Source: Actinospica acidithermotolerans
Lineage (GTDB): Bacteria; Actinomycetota; Actinomycetes; Streptomycetales; Catenulisporaceae
DNA length: 64,000 nucleotides
Direction of reading: 5' to 3'
Assembly: GCF_018139625.1 (NCBI RefSeq)
Contig: NZ_JAGSOH010000019.1
Span: 18,604-82,603, forward strand
Part shown: piece by piece, positions 1-7,354 of the stretch
How the letters are laid out: each line of letters starts with the position of its first letter
How positions within the stretch are numbered: the first letter of the stretch is position 1
Notes under the pieces: model-generated
Told to the model about the DNA's origin: nothing
What the model saw: the letters and a program-made list of their open reading frames with translations, nothing else
The model's database searches: none
Made by a program: the position numbers and the translations under genes

Positions 1-1
1 C

Positions 2-1288
2 CTGACGACGCTGCTGAACAACATCTTCAAGACCGATCTCAACGGCAGCTCGCACGGCACGATCCTCGTCGTCACCGTTCTGCTGATCGTCATCCAGACG
101 CTGATGAACACGGTCGGCGCGAAGCTGATGGGCCGGATCTCCCGGATCGGCGTGTTCGTCGAGACCATCGGCACGTTCGGCGTCGCCATCGCGCTCGCCG
201 TCGCCGGCTTCCACCACGGCTTCGGCTTCCTGTTCAGCTCGCAGGGCGCGGAGCACGCGGCGTCGAACCCCCTCGGCGTCGACTTCTCCGGCAACTGGCT
301 CACCGGCGCGGCCCTCGTGGCGATCCTGGCGCACGCCTACATCTTCTACGGGTTCGAATCCGCCGGCGACATCGCCGAGGAGACGAAATCGGCCTCGCGC
401 ACCGTGCCGAAGGCGATGAGCTCCGCCCTGCTCTACGGCGGCCTGGCCTCGGCCGTGCTCGTCGTCGGCCTGCTGCTGGCGATGCCCGCCGACGCGAAGG
501 GCTACGCCTCGGCCGCGTCCTTCAGCGGCGGCGTCCCCGCGATCCTCGCGCAGCTCCCGTCCTGGGCGCAGGACTTCTTCCTCGTCGTCGTGTGCGTCGC
601 GTTCTTCTCCTGCGGCACCGCGGTCCAGGGCGCGGGCTCCCGCCTGATGTACTCGTACGCCCGCGACGGCGTGCTCCCCTTCAGCAAGAAGCTGAGCTCC
701 GTCTCGAAGCGCTTCCACACCCCGGTCGTCGCACTCGTCGTCGCCGGCGTGGTCCCGATCCTGTTCACGCTGCTCGTCAACGTGACGCCGTCGAAGAACA
801 TGCACGTGCTCTGGTTCGACGTCCCCGCAGGCGTCAACGCGCTGACGCTCCTGGTGTCCTTCGGCGTATCAGGCATCTACCTGTCATTCCTGCTCACCGT
901 CATCGGCTCGATGATCGCCCGCGCCCGCGGCTGGCAGCCCGCCGGCTCGTTCCGCCTGGGCCGCTGGGGCTGGCCGGTCAGCATCGCCTCCGCCGCGTAC
1001 CTGGCGCTGATGCTGCTGAACATCGTCTGGCCCTCCAGCCTGAGCAGCCCGCGCGGCAGCCTGTTCAACTACGGCTGGCTCACGCTGGTCGTCATGCTGG
1101 TACTGCTCCTCATCGGCGGCGTCTACGTCGCCATCGCCCGCCCGCACCTGCGACTCACGACGGCGGCGCCCGTGGCGGCCGCGGCAGCCGCCGAGGCCAC
1201 GGTCCCCGCGCCCGCAGTCGCCGGCGACGCCGCGGGAGCTGCGGAGGCTGGGGCTGCGGAAACTGAGGCAGCGGAGGCCGCCGAGTAG
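2..1288 (+). CDS. APC-family amino acid permease, 5' end missing
   Basis: Cytoplasmic-membrane transporter for amino acids or amines. The reading frame is open from base 2, so the N-terminus lies outside the window; 428 residues are visible. Many hydrophobic helices alternate with short loops, and the APC-type stretch ARDGVLPFSKKLS with GAGSRLMYSYARDG before it is clear. The early helix segment and the EETKSASRTVPKA loop are also typical of this superfamily. The last 45 residues are an Ala/Glu-rich cytoplasmic tail with no obvious domain. It is followed by a strong intrinsic terminator. The substrate cannot be read from sequence. Confidence 0.88.
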   Translation: MTTLLNNIFKTDLNGSSHGTILVVTVLLIVIQTLMNTVGAKLMGRISRIGVFVETIGTFGVAIALAVAGFHHGFGFLFSSQGAEHAASNPLGVDFSGNWLTGAALVAILAHAYIFYGFESAGDIAEETKSASRTVPKAMSSALLYGGLASAVLVVGLLLAMPADAKGYASAASFSGGVPAILAQLPSWAQDFFLVVVCVAFFSCGTAVQGAGSRLMYSYARDGVLPFSKKLSSVSKRFHTPVVALVVAGVVPILFTLLVNVTPSKNMHVLWFDVPAGVNALTLLVSFGVSGIYLSFLLTVIGSMIARARGWQPAGSFRLGRWGWPVSIASAAYLALMLLNIVWPSSLSSPRGSLFNYGWLTLVVMLVLLLIGGVYVAIARPHLRLTTAAPVAAAAAAEATVPAPAVAGDAAGAAEAGAAETEAAEAAE

Positions 1289-1302
1289 CTGAACGGTCGA
1301 AG

Positions 1303-1348
1303 AGACCGGCGCCGCGCACACCTCTCCCGTACGCGGCGCCGGTCTTTT
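1303..1348 (+). terminator. intrinsic terminator after the permease
   Basis: A perfect 14-bp stem, AGACCGGCGCCGCG paired with CGCGGCGCCGGTCT, with a 15-nt loop, runs directly into TTTT. It lies 15 bases after the permease stop codon and can also serve the convergent glycosyltransferase gene. Confidence 0.85.
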
Positions 1349-1412
1349 CGCATCCGCTACACGAGTCGCGTCCGCTTCATGCGTCGCATCCGTTACACGG
1401 CTCGCGTCCGCT
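1349..1412. repeat. duplicated 3' end of the glycosyltransferase gene
   Basis: Two 28-bp copies (1349-1376 and 1385-1412, 25 of 28 bases identical). The second copy contains the end of the glycosyltransferase gene with its TAA stop. The first copy lies just downstream and still carries an in-register stop codon (TAG). Confidence 0.7.
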
Positions 1413-2556
1413 GTGCGAGCGCTTCCATCAGCGGGAGTGCCTCGGCAGGCTCCGGCAGCCCATTGATCTCGTCCTGAATCCGCCGCGCGGCGGCCGTGTA
1501 CGACGTGTCGCTCAGCAGCGAAGTCACGGCCCGAGCCGCATCCTCGGCCCTGAACGCCACCGGATCGAGCTCCACCGCCGTACCGAGCTCGACGCACCGC
1601 CGCGTGTTGTGCGGCTGGTCCGCGCCCATCGGCAGCAGCACAGACGGGATGCCGTGCGCCAACGAGCCGATGAGCGTGCCCGACCCGCCGTGCGCGATCA
1701 CCATGTCCGCCTCGGCCAGCACCTCGTCCTGCGGAATGAACGACTCGATGCGCACGTGCTCCGGTTGCGGCCCGAACGACGCGGGATCAAGCTGCCGACC
1801 CACGGTCGTCACCACCCGGACCGGCAGGTCGCGCAGCCCGGCGAGCACTCGCTCGAAGACACTCCGGTGCGTGTCGAACGTCCCCAGCGTGAAGTAGATC
1901 AGAGGCCTGCCTCCACCTCCGCCTCCACCTCCAGCGCGCTCGCGTCGCACCACCCGGTCACCCGATCCACACCAGAACGTCCCCTCCGGCAGCGGATACC
2001 GCGGATCACGCAAGCTGGGCGGCGCAGGCATGATGACCAGTTCCCCGTTCAGCCGCGCCATCTGCGGGTCGGCCACGAGCCCCCACTCCGTCCGCAACGC
2101 CGCGATCGGGTCGCGAACGACGTCCGGCCGGGCCAGCCCGCCGGCCAGCAGCACGATGACGTTCACGCACGGAATCCCGAGCACCTCCGCCGCGATCGCC
2201 GACCCGAAGTCGACCTCGTCGCGCACGATCACGTCCGGCTTCCACTCCAGCGCGATCTCCCGCACAGCCGTCGCATGCCGCCGAGCACCCCGCCCGGCGA
2301 ATCCGTCCCGCATGACCTGCTCCTCGCGCGCCAGGTCGACCGGCTCGAGCTGCGGTTCGGCCTCAGCCGCCACGCCGGCCCGCGGCTTGGGCTCACTCGT
2401 CCGAAAGGCCGCGAACCCGGCCCCCCGGATCTCCTCGTACCGCCTCCCGGAACCCGCCACGGCCACGGTGTGCCCGGCCGCCTGAGCAGCTCGGGCGAAG
2501 GGGACGAGCGGCCGGAAGTGCCCGCTGCCGCCGATGAACGTGAACAGAATACGCAT
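1393..2556 (-). CDS. GT1-family glycosyltransferase (MGT/UGT type)
   Basis: Transfers an activated sugar to a small-molecule acceptor, probably in the cytoplasm; acceptor unknown. The protein is 387 residues, normal for the macrolide-glycosyltransferase group. The start at 2556 gives MRILFTFIGGSGHFRPL, the classic GT-B N-terminus; upstream in-frame codons are low-complexity and rejected. The donor-binding signature HGGSGTLIGSLAHGIPSVLL is present near residue 285, followed by GADQPHNTRR. A run of eight glycines (about residue 207) in the interdomain linker is encoded by a CCTCCA/CCTCCG microsatellite. The gene is divergent from the cupin gene and ends next to a duplicated copy of its own stop region. 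Confidence 0.87.
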   Translation of the reverse strand: MRILFTFIGGSGHFRPLVPFARAAQAAGHTVAVAGSGRRYEEIRGAGFAAFRTSEPKPRAGVAAEAEPQLEPVDLAREEQVMRDGFAGRGARRHATAVREIALEWKPDVIVRDEVDFGSAIAAEVLGIPCVNVIVLLAGGLARPDVVRDPIAALRTEWGLVADPQMARLNGELVIMPAPPSLRDPRYPLPEGTFWCGSGDRVVRRERAGGGGGGGGRPLIYFTLGTFDTHRSVFERVLAGLRDLPVRVVTTVGRQLDPASFGPQPEHVRIESFIPQDEVLAEADMVIAHGGSGTLIGSLAHGIPSVLLPMGADQPHNTRRCVELGTAVELDPVAFRAEDAARAVTSLLSDTSYTAAARRIQDEINGLPEPAEALPLMEALAQRTRAV

Positions 2557-2633
2557 TTCGCCGAGCCTACCCGCCCAGCCCGTGGCACGCGGCGTGCGCT
2601 GCACGGCTGGCGGCGTTCCGGTGCTCGCTGCGC

Positions 2634-2690
2634 GGCGTGCTGCGTGCCTGCGTGCGGCGTACATGCATGCTGCGTGCCGAGTACCGCGAG
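2634..2690. repeat. GCGTGC-rich short repeats
   Basis: Imperfect copies of GCGTGCT/GCGTGCC in the intergenic space between the divergent glycosyltransferase and cupin genes. A similar, more regular array lies at 20441-20500. Confidence 0.45.
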
Positions 2691-2726
2691 CCGACTTGCG
2701 CAGTGCGTGCGACACGACTAGCTTCG

Positions 2727-2742
2727 TGAGAGTAAACTCTCA
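2727..2742 (+). promoter_or_regulatory. palindromic operator before the cupin gene
   Basis: TGAGAGTAAACTCTCA has 7-bp arms (TGAGAGT/ACTCTCA) around AA. It contains TAAACT, a good -10 hexamer, 20 bases before the cupin start. A repressor bound here would cover the promoter. The size and symmetry suit a TetR- or MarR-type regulator, but none is encoded nearby. Confidence 0.55.
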
Positions 2743-2758
2743 TCACTTAGGGGGACCC

Positions 2759-3238
2759 ATGCCCGCAAACCCCGCGGCCGTACCCGTCGCCATCACCACG
2801 GCCGACGGCGGCGAGACGATCGATCTCGGTCCGGCGCGTATCAGGATCCTGGAGGACGGCTCGACGACCGGCCACCGGCTCGGCATGGCCGAGATCACCA
2901 TCGCCCCGCACACCGACGGCCCGCCGCAGCACCGGCACGCGCGGCACGACGAGGGCTTCTACATCGTCTCCGGCACGGCGGTGTTCACCGTCGGCGAGGA
3001 CCGGCACCGCGCGACGGCGGGCACGCTGGTGATGGTGCCGCCGGGAGCCCCGCACACGTTCGCCAACCCGGGCGACGAGCCGCTGGTCATGGTCAACACG
3101 TTCACGCCCGACCTGTACGTGCAGTACTTCAGAGACCTGCGAAAGATGATGGAGTCGACGGGCGCCCCGCTCAGCCCCGACGCCACGGCGACGGTCATGA
3201 GCAGCTACGCCACCGAGACCGCGACGGACTACGCCTGA
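2759..3238 (+). CDS. cupin-domain protein
   Basis: A 159-residue single-domain cupin of the quercetinase-like type. The start at 2759 is preceded by AGGGGGAC. Cupin motif 1 is PPQHRHARHDEGFYIVSG (residues about 57-74), with His-x-His and Glu metal ligands. Motif 2 is the PPGAPHTFANPGDEP stretch with the last His. Such proteins bind a metal and act as small dioxygenases, isomerases or sensors; the substrate is unknown. A palindrome overlaps its promoter. Its 3' end overlaps the convergent oxidoreductase by 10 bases. Confidence 0.82.
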   Translation: MPANPAAVPVAITTADGGETIDLGPARIRILEDGSTTGHRLGMAEITIAPHTDGPPQHRHARHDEGFYIVSGTAVFTVGEDRHRATAGTLVMVPPGAPHTFANPGDEPLVMVNTFTPDLYVQYFRDLRKMMESTGAPLSPDATATVMSSYATETATDYA

Positions 3239-3678
3239 TCGTCTGGTCCCATCGCTGGCGGGGCGACGCGCAGAATGCGGTAGTGCTTCTTGCGAAGGAC
3301 GGTGAGCACGAGTCGGGCCGCGAAAGGGAAGGCCGCCCGTCCGCGCTCAGCGTCGCAGGGACCGACGCCGGTCACACGAAGGGTCGCGCCGCCGTGGATG
3401 AGCGTGCAGCCGCCGGCCGCCTCCACGTTGCGCAGCCAATCCACGTTGGGCCCGTAGGTGAGCTCGGCGACGAAGCCCTCGGGCACGCTCGCGAGGAGAA
3501 GCGGCGTCCGGTACTCGCGACCGCTCTTGCGCCCCCGGTGGACGACCACGGAGAACGGCCCGCGTCCTGCGAGCGCGAGGCGGCTGGTGGCGCGGTTCAG
3601 CGTGTTGTTGAGCGTGCGCAGGTAGCCCTTGCGCAGTCGTTTGAGCAGGTCCCCGCTACGGCCGGCCGTCCTCGTCAC
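3229..3678 (-). CDS. nitroreductase / deazaflavin (F420)-dependent oxidoreductase family protein
   Basis: A 149-residue protein of the Ddn-like split-barrel family that uses F420 in actinomycetes. The segment VVVHRGRKSGREYRTPLL and the following NVDWLRNVEAAGG match the family core. The GTG at 3678 is chosen (another GTG is at 3684) because the upstream in-frame part looks non-coding. The role is probably reduction of a small hydrophobic or quinone-like molecule at the membrane or in the cytoplasm; the substrate is unknown. Confidence 0.72.
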   Translation of the reverse strand: MTRTAGRSGDLLKRLRKGYLRTLNNTLNRATSRLALAGRGPFSVVVHRGRKSGREYRTPLLLASVPEGFVAELTYGPNVDWLRNVEAAGGCTLIHGGATLRVTGVGPCDAERGRAAFPFAARLVLTVLRKKHYRILRVAPPAMGPDDQA

Positions 3679-3836
3679 GCTCACCGATCTTACGCCGCGG
3701 TTTCCGAGGTCTCCGGCGTGAGCGCGCTCACCGCCCAGCGGGAACCGTCCGCCGCACTTTGTCAGGGGCCGGGTCGGCTGCATGATGGGTTCGGTAGCCG
3801 CGGACGTGGGTGCGCCGCGGTGTGAGGTGGGACGCC

Positions 3837-3905
3837 ATGGCCGCCGCCGTCATGGACGTCGTCCGCGGCACCGAGCGGGCGAAGAAGGCGACCGCGGAGA
3901 AGTAG
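3837..3905 (+). CDS. possible 22-residue microprotein
   Basis: A short reading frame, MAAAVMDVVRGTERAKKATA then EK, is preceded by GAGGTGGG five bases before ATG. All its codons except the stop position end in G or C, as in real genes here. The peptide would be amphipathic and basic. It is followed by a strong hairpin at 3937-3981. I know of no family. It could be a real small gene or a remnant. Confidence 0.3.
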   Translation: MAAAVMDVVRGTERAKKATAEK

Positions 3906-3936
3906 AAGCACAGCCGGAAGCGGAGAGGGGAACCGG

Positions 3937-3981
3937 CGGACGGCCCGGCAACCCGCGTACGAGCGGGCGCCGGGCCGTCCG
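3937..3981. terminator. GC-rich hairpin between the short ORF and zwf
   Basis: Perfect 13-bp arms CGGACGGCCCGGC / GCCGGGCCGTCCG with an inner CCCGC/GCGGG stem. It lies 30 bases after the zwf stop codon on the minus strand and also downstream of the short ORF at 3837. There is no U-tract, so it would work as a GC-type bidirectional terminator. Confidence 0.6.
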
Positions 3982-4010
3982 GTGTGCCTTCTGGCCTTAC
4001 ATCAAGAGCC

Positions 4011-5417
4011 TCATACTTCGTCCGGCGTCCACGGCTTGTGCCACTTGGCGTGGCCGCGCACCAGCTTGTCGGCCTCGGCGGTCGGACCCCAGCTGCCGCG
4101 TTCGTAGGAGTGGACCGGCGGTGCGGCGTCGATCAGGGGCTGCACGATGCGCCAGGACTCCTCGACGCTGTCCTCGCGGGCGAACAGCTGGGCGTCGCCG
4201 ACGAGGGCGCCGTGCAGGAGGCGCTCGTAGGGCTCGAGGGGCTCGCCGAGCTCCTGGGCGAACGAGGAGTCGAGGGTGAGGGGCACCCAGCCGCCGTCGT
4301 TGTCCTTGGCGGTCAGCGCGAGGCGCAGGCCCGGGTTCGGGTCGATGCGCAGCACGATCTGGTTCTGCTCGGCCTGCTGCAGCTTCGGCAGGAACGCGAG
4401 GCGCGGGGACCGGCGCAGGTGCAGGCGGACCTCGGTGACGCGCTCGGCCATGGCCTTGCCGGCGCGCAGGAAGATCGGGACGCCGGCCCAGCGCCAGTTG
4501 TCGATCTCCAGGCGCAGCGCGGCGTACGTCTCGGTGTCCGAGTCCTTGCGCACGCCCGGCACGTCGAGGTAGCCGGCGTACTGTCCGCGCACATAGTGCT
4601 TCGGGTCCGCGGCGCTGACCGACTTGAGCAGCTCGCCGGTCTTGTCGCGCAGGTCGTCCGCGCCGGCGCCGACCGGGGGCTCCATGGTGACGAGCGCGAG
4701 CACCTGCAGCAGGTGGTTCTGCACCACGTCGCGCAGTGCGCCGACCGGATCGTAGAACGCGCCGCGGTCCTCGACGCCGAAGTTCTCCGCCATCGTGATC
4801 TGTATGGCCGAGACGCTGTGCCGGTCCCAGAGTTCGGCCAGCGCCAGGTTCGCGAAGCGCAGGTACTCGACCTCGATGACGGGGGCCTTGCCGAGGAAGT
4901 GGTCGAGGCGCAGCAGCTGCTCCTCGGCGAGCACCGCGCGCAGCCGCGTGTTCAGGTCGCGGGCCGAATCCAGGTCGTGGCCGAACGGCTTCTCCACGGC
5001 GACGCGTGCGCCGGTCAGCATGTCGTGCGCGCCGAGCTTCTCGACGATCGGCCCGAACAGCGACGGCGGCATCTGCAGGTAGTGGACGGCGCGGGCGTCG
5101 GGGCCGAGCTCCTCGGCGAGCCGGGCGTAGAGCGCGTCGTCCGTCACGTCGCCGGAGATGTAGGACAGCCGCTTGGCGAACCGCTCGAACACTGTCTCGT
5201 CGACCTTCTCGCCGGAGTCGGCGATGCTGGTCTTCGCGTGCTCGATCAGTTGCGCGAGAGTCCAGTCCTGGGCCGCGACGCCGATGATCCGGCAGTCGAG
5301 CAGCCCGCGCCGCTCCAGGCGGTAAAGGGCGCGCAGAGTCATCTTGCGCGCGAGGTCGCCGGTGATTCCGAAGTCGACCAGGGTGTCGGCCGGCTTGCGG
5401 TTGTCGTCGCTCGCCAT
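4011..5417 (-). CDS. zwf: glucose-6-phosphate 1-dehydrogenase
   Basis: Oxidises glucose-6-phosphate to 6-phosphogluconolactone with NADP+, the entry to the oxidative pentose phosphate pathway. It is 468 residues, close to the usual 460-510. The N-terminal nucleotide-binding motif is FGITGDLARKM (about residue 18). The active-site signature is RLDHFLGK, where Phe replaces the more common Tyr. DPVGALRDVVQNHLLQ follows, as expected. The start at 5417 (MASDDNRKP) is preceded by GGAAGGCAGGAC; the longer in-frame extension is not conserved-looking. It stands alone here, away from the usual transaldolase/transketolase neighbours, so it may be one of several copies. Confidence 0.92.
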   Translation of the reverse strand: MASDDNRKPADTLVDFGITGDLARKMTLRALYRLERRGLLDCRIIGVAAQDWTLAQLIEHAKTSIADSGEKVDETVFERFAKRLSYISGDVTDDALYARLAEELGPDARAVHYLQMPPSLFGPIVEKLGAHDMLTGARVAVEKPFGHDLDSARDLNTRLRAVLAEEQLLRLDHFLGKAPVIEVEYLRFANLALAELWDRHSVSAIQITMAENFGVEDRGAFYDPVGALRDVVQNHLLQVLALVTMEPPVGAGADDLRDKTGELLKSVSAADPKHYVRGQYAGYLDVPGVRKDSDTETYAALRLEIDNWRWAGVPIFLRAGKAMAERVTEVRLHLRRSPRLAFLPKLQQAEQNQIVLRIDPNPGLRLALTAKDNDGGWVPLTLDSSFAQELGEPLEPYERLLHGALVGDAQLFAREDSVEESWRIVQPLIDAAPPVHSYERGSWGPTAEADKLVRGHAKWHKPWTPDEV

Positions 5418-5612
5418 GTCCTGCCTTCCGGGTAAGTGCCTCTCCGGGCGTTGCACCGGATGATTCCACACCAGCGGCCTCCATGCGCCCAGCGTGACGT
5501 GGTTCCGAACGCGCCTCGGGGGCGACCGCCGCGGCGAGGGTGACTCCGGGGTCCGGGGCCATGAGGCCAGGGTGACGCGGCGCACGCGGCCGCGAATGTC
5601 AGACCCCGCTAT

Positions 5613-5618
5613 TAGGCT
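5613..5618 (+). promoter_or_regulatory. -10 box of a probable leaderless transcript
   Basis: TAGGCT fits the actinobacterial TANNNT -10 box and lies 7 bases before the ATG at 5626. No Shine-Dalgarno sequence is present. Transcription would start at or next to the A of the start codon. Confidence 0.6.
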
Positions 5619-5625
5619 CGCCCCC

Positions 5626-6540
5626 ATGCGAGAACTCGTTGACGCCCTGGTTCGGTCCGCCGCAGGAGAGGGCATGGAACTCTACGGCGTGCACGTCTAC
5701 CGCCGCGGTGCCGAGCCGGTGGAACACAGACTGCGCTCGGACGACCGAGTCGACGTGCGGTCGGTCTCGAAGACCTTCACGTCCGTAGCGCTCGGCATCG
5801 CCGAAGCCGAAGGCCGCCTCGCCCTCGACGACCCGGCCCTCGTGTACTATCCCGAGCTGGCCGGTTCCGCCGCGCCCGGCCTGGACCAGGTCACGCTCCG
5901 GCACTTGCTCACGATGACGTCCGGCAGCCCGCACTCCTGGTCCGCCTACGACCCCGTCGTGGTCCCGGACCTGGCCGCCGACTTCTTCGCGACCCCGCTG
6001 GCGCACGAGCCCGGCACGTATTTCAGCTACACCGGCATCGGCCCCTACATAGCGGCCCGCGCCCTGCGCGTCGCGACCGGCGCCAACGTCCGCGACTACC
6101 TGCTGCCCCGTCTGTTCACCCCGCTGGGCATCCACAACCCCCAGTGGCACACCTGCCCCCTCGGCCACCCGGTGGCGGAAAGCGCCCTCCACCTGACGAC
6201 GTCCGAACTGGCCCGCTTCGGCCGCCTGCTGCTCGACGAGGGCCGCCACGAAGGCCGACAGCTGATCCCCGCCGAATACTGCGCACGCATCGCGACAGAG
6301 ACCGTGTCGACCGTGCGGGACCCAGCGTACGAAGGCTTCCGGCTCTCGGACCGTTACGGCCTCGGCGTCTGGTGCACCCCCGGGGACAGAACGTACAAGA
6401 TGGCAGGCCGCTACGGTCAGCTCTGCATAGTCTGCCCGGACAAGGAAGCGGTGGTGACCGTGACGGCGCACGTGGAAGGGGGCTCCGGGCGAACCTCGAT
6501 AACGGCCCTCGTAGACGAGGAGATCGTGAGCCGCCTATGA
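5626..6540 (+). CDS. serine hydrolase, beta-lactamase (class C-like) family
   Basis: A 304-residue enzyme of the penicillin-binding-protein/esterase fold. The catalytic SxxK is SVSK in VRSVSKTFTSVALG (about residue 45). The YFSYTGIGPYI segment supplies the Tyr motif, and a GRYGQ segment stands where the KTG-like third motif is expected. The MTSGSPHSW motif before the Tyr box is typical. No signal peptide is visible, so the enzyme is probably cytoplasmic and more likely an esterase or peptidase than a resistance enzyme. A longer upstream start exists, but the leaderless -10 box at 5613 supports 5626. Confidence 0.78.
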   Translation: MRELVDALVRSAAGEGMELYGVHVYRRGAEPVEHRLRSDDRVDVRSVSKTFTSVALGIAEAEGRLALDDPALVYYPELAGSAAPGLDQVTLRHLLTMTSGSPHSWSAYDPVVVPDLAADFFATPLAHEPGTYFSYTGIGPYIAARALRVATGANVRDYLLPRLFTPLGIHNPQWHTCPLGHPVAESALHLTTSELARFGRLLLDEGRHEGRQLIPAEYCARIATETVSTVRDPAYEGFRLSDRYGLGVWCTPGDRTYKMAGRYGQLCIVCPDKEAVVTVTAHVEGGSGRTSITALVDEEIVSRL

Positions 6541-6669
6541 AGGCGGCCGCTCCTCGAAAGCGGCAGCGCCCGTCCGCACTCGGGCGGGCGGACAGGCGGC
6601 CAGCTCCGGCGGCCGCCGTGGACGCTCCGGCGGTGCGAGGTGTGACCACGGCGCCTGTGAAAATGCCTG

Positions 6670-6683
6670 TGACAACGTTGTCA
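6670..6683. promoter_or_regulatory. perfect LacI-type palindrome
   Basis: TGACAACGTTGTCA is a perfect palindrome with the central CG typical of LacI-family operators that control sugar genes in actinomycetes. No sugar gene lies next to it, so it may be an orphan site or belong to a lost gene. Confidence 0.5.
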
Positions 6684-6687
6684 TGCC

Positions 6688-6815
6688 ATTCCAGACAGCC
6701 CCGGACAGCAGACAGCCCGCAGGTCGCTTCCTGCCGGATCGGTGCGCAACCGCACCGGTCCGGCAGGCACCGTGGACGAGACGGTGGATCTGCGGGCCGG
6801 GTGTCTGTCTGGAAT
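6688..6815. repeat. nested inverted repeats, possible foldback element or structured RNA
   Basis: Three nested stems share one axis. The outer stem is ATTCCAGACAG (6688-6698) with CTGTCTGGAAT (6805-6815). The middle stem is GCCCGCAG with CTGCGGGC. The inner stem is 17 bp with one mismatch, CCTGCCGGATCGGTGCG (6730-6746) and its partner at 6751-6767, closing a 4-base CAAC loop. The whole 128-bp unit could fold as one long hairpin. Confidence 0.6.
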
Positions 6816-6853
6816 TCGCCTACCGCCGGTCACCACGACGGGTCGGCCGGCGG

Positions 6854-6892
6854 CTAGCGGACAGCCACCTCACGCGTCCTGAAACTACACAA
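6854..6892 (-). CDS. 12-codon reading frame after a perfect Shine-Dalgarno sequence
   Basis: On the minus strand GAAAGGAGGTGATCC (6897-6911) is fully complementary to the 3' end of 16S rRNA. A TTG codon follows 4-9 bases later and opens MCSFRTREVAVR then TAG. The transcript would next enter the nested hairpins at 6688-6815. This arrangement resembles a leader peptide, but no downstream minus-strand gene exists here. Confidence 0.25.
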   Translation of the reverse strand: MCSFRTREVAVR

Positions 6893-6956
6893 GTCAGGAT
6901 CACCTCCTTTCGGTGTGCCTCACACGCTATGCACGCCGCGGGAGAGACGCAAGGGA

Positions 6957-7180
6957 TTATTTGATCTGCGCGTAGCTCGTGTACGTGATCCCGCCCCGGA
7001 ACGACTTCGCCGCGAGCGGCCGCAGCCGCGGCACGACGTACCCGTCGGGGAACAGCCGCCGCCCGCGACCATCAGGTCCGACGGATCCTCGCCGCCCTGG
7101 CCCTGCGGATCGAACCAGTCGTCGAGCATCTCGATCGAGCCGTCGACGGTGATGTTCTGCGTGATGGCCAGCGTGCGCAT
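6957..7180 (-). pseudogene. decayed dihydrofolate-reductase-like (RibD C-terminal domain) protein
   Basis: The start MRTLAITQNITVDGSIEML and the DWFDPQGQGGEDPSDLM part match the N-terminus of the DHFR-like family. The frame then breaks. In another frame the C-terminal end is readable as RRLFPDGYVVPRLRPLAAKS and FRGGITYTSYAQIK before a TAA at 6957. A full protein is near 190 residues, so roughly the middle 110 are deleted and a frameshift joins the ends. It is not functional. Confidence 0.75.
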
Positions 7181-7354
7181 GACAGCTCCTTAGTCTGAGG
7201 GCCCCACTGATTTCACGTCGCGCCCGCCCTGGGTCTCGGCCATCCGCATCAGCATTACCTGTTGTGAAGCTGAAGTCGACGAGGTGGGCGCGTGCGACTT
7301 ATCTTGACCGATTACCCGGTGCCATGAACTGGGGCGCCGCGTGATACTCCCGGA

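Larger units (their letters stand above)
6541..6956. other. gene-poor region with structured sequence
   Basis: About 400 bases without a convincing gene. It contains a perfect 14-bp palindrome (6670-6683), a nested set of inverted repeats (6688-6815), and on the minus strand a perfect Shine-Dalgarno sequence before a 12-codon reading frame (6854-6911). Confidence 0.6.

Noticed and set aside
2557..2715. 53-residue N-terminal extension of the glycosyltransferase
   Set aside because: It is encoded by the GCGTGC repeats, and the family start MRILFTFIGG is internal.
5418..5675. 86-residue N-terminal extension of glucose-6-phosphate dehydrogenase
   Set aside because: It overlaps the divergent promoter, is Arg/Pro/Ser-rich without conservation, and the normal start MASDDN has a ribosome site.
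6897..6911. GGATCACCTCCTTTC looks like the 3' end of a 16S rRNA gene
   Set aside because: Only 15 bases match and the flanks do not resemble 16S rRNA. It is better read as a perfect Shine-Dalgarno on the minus strand.
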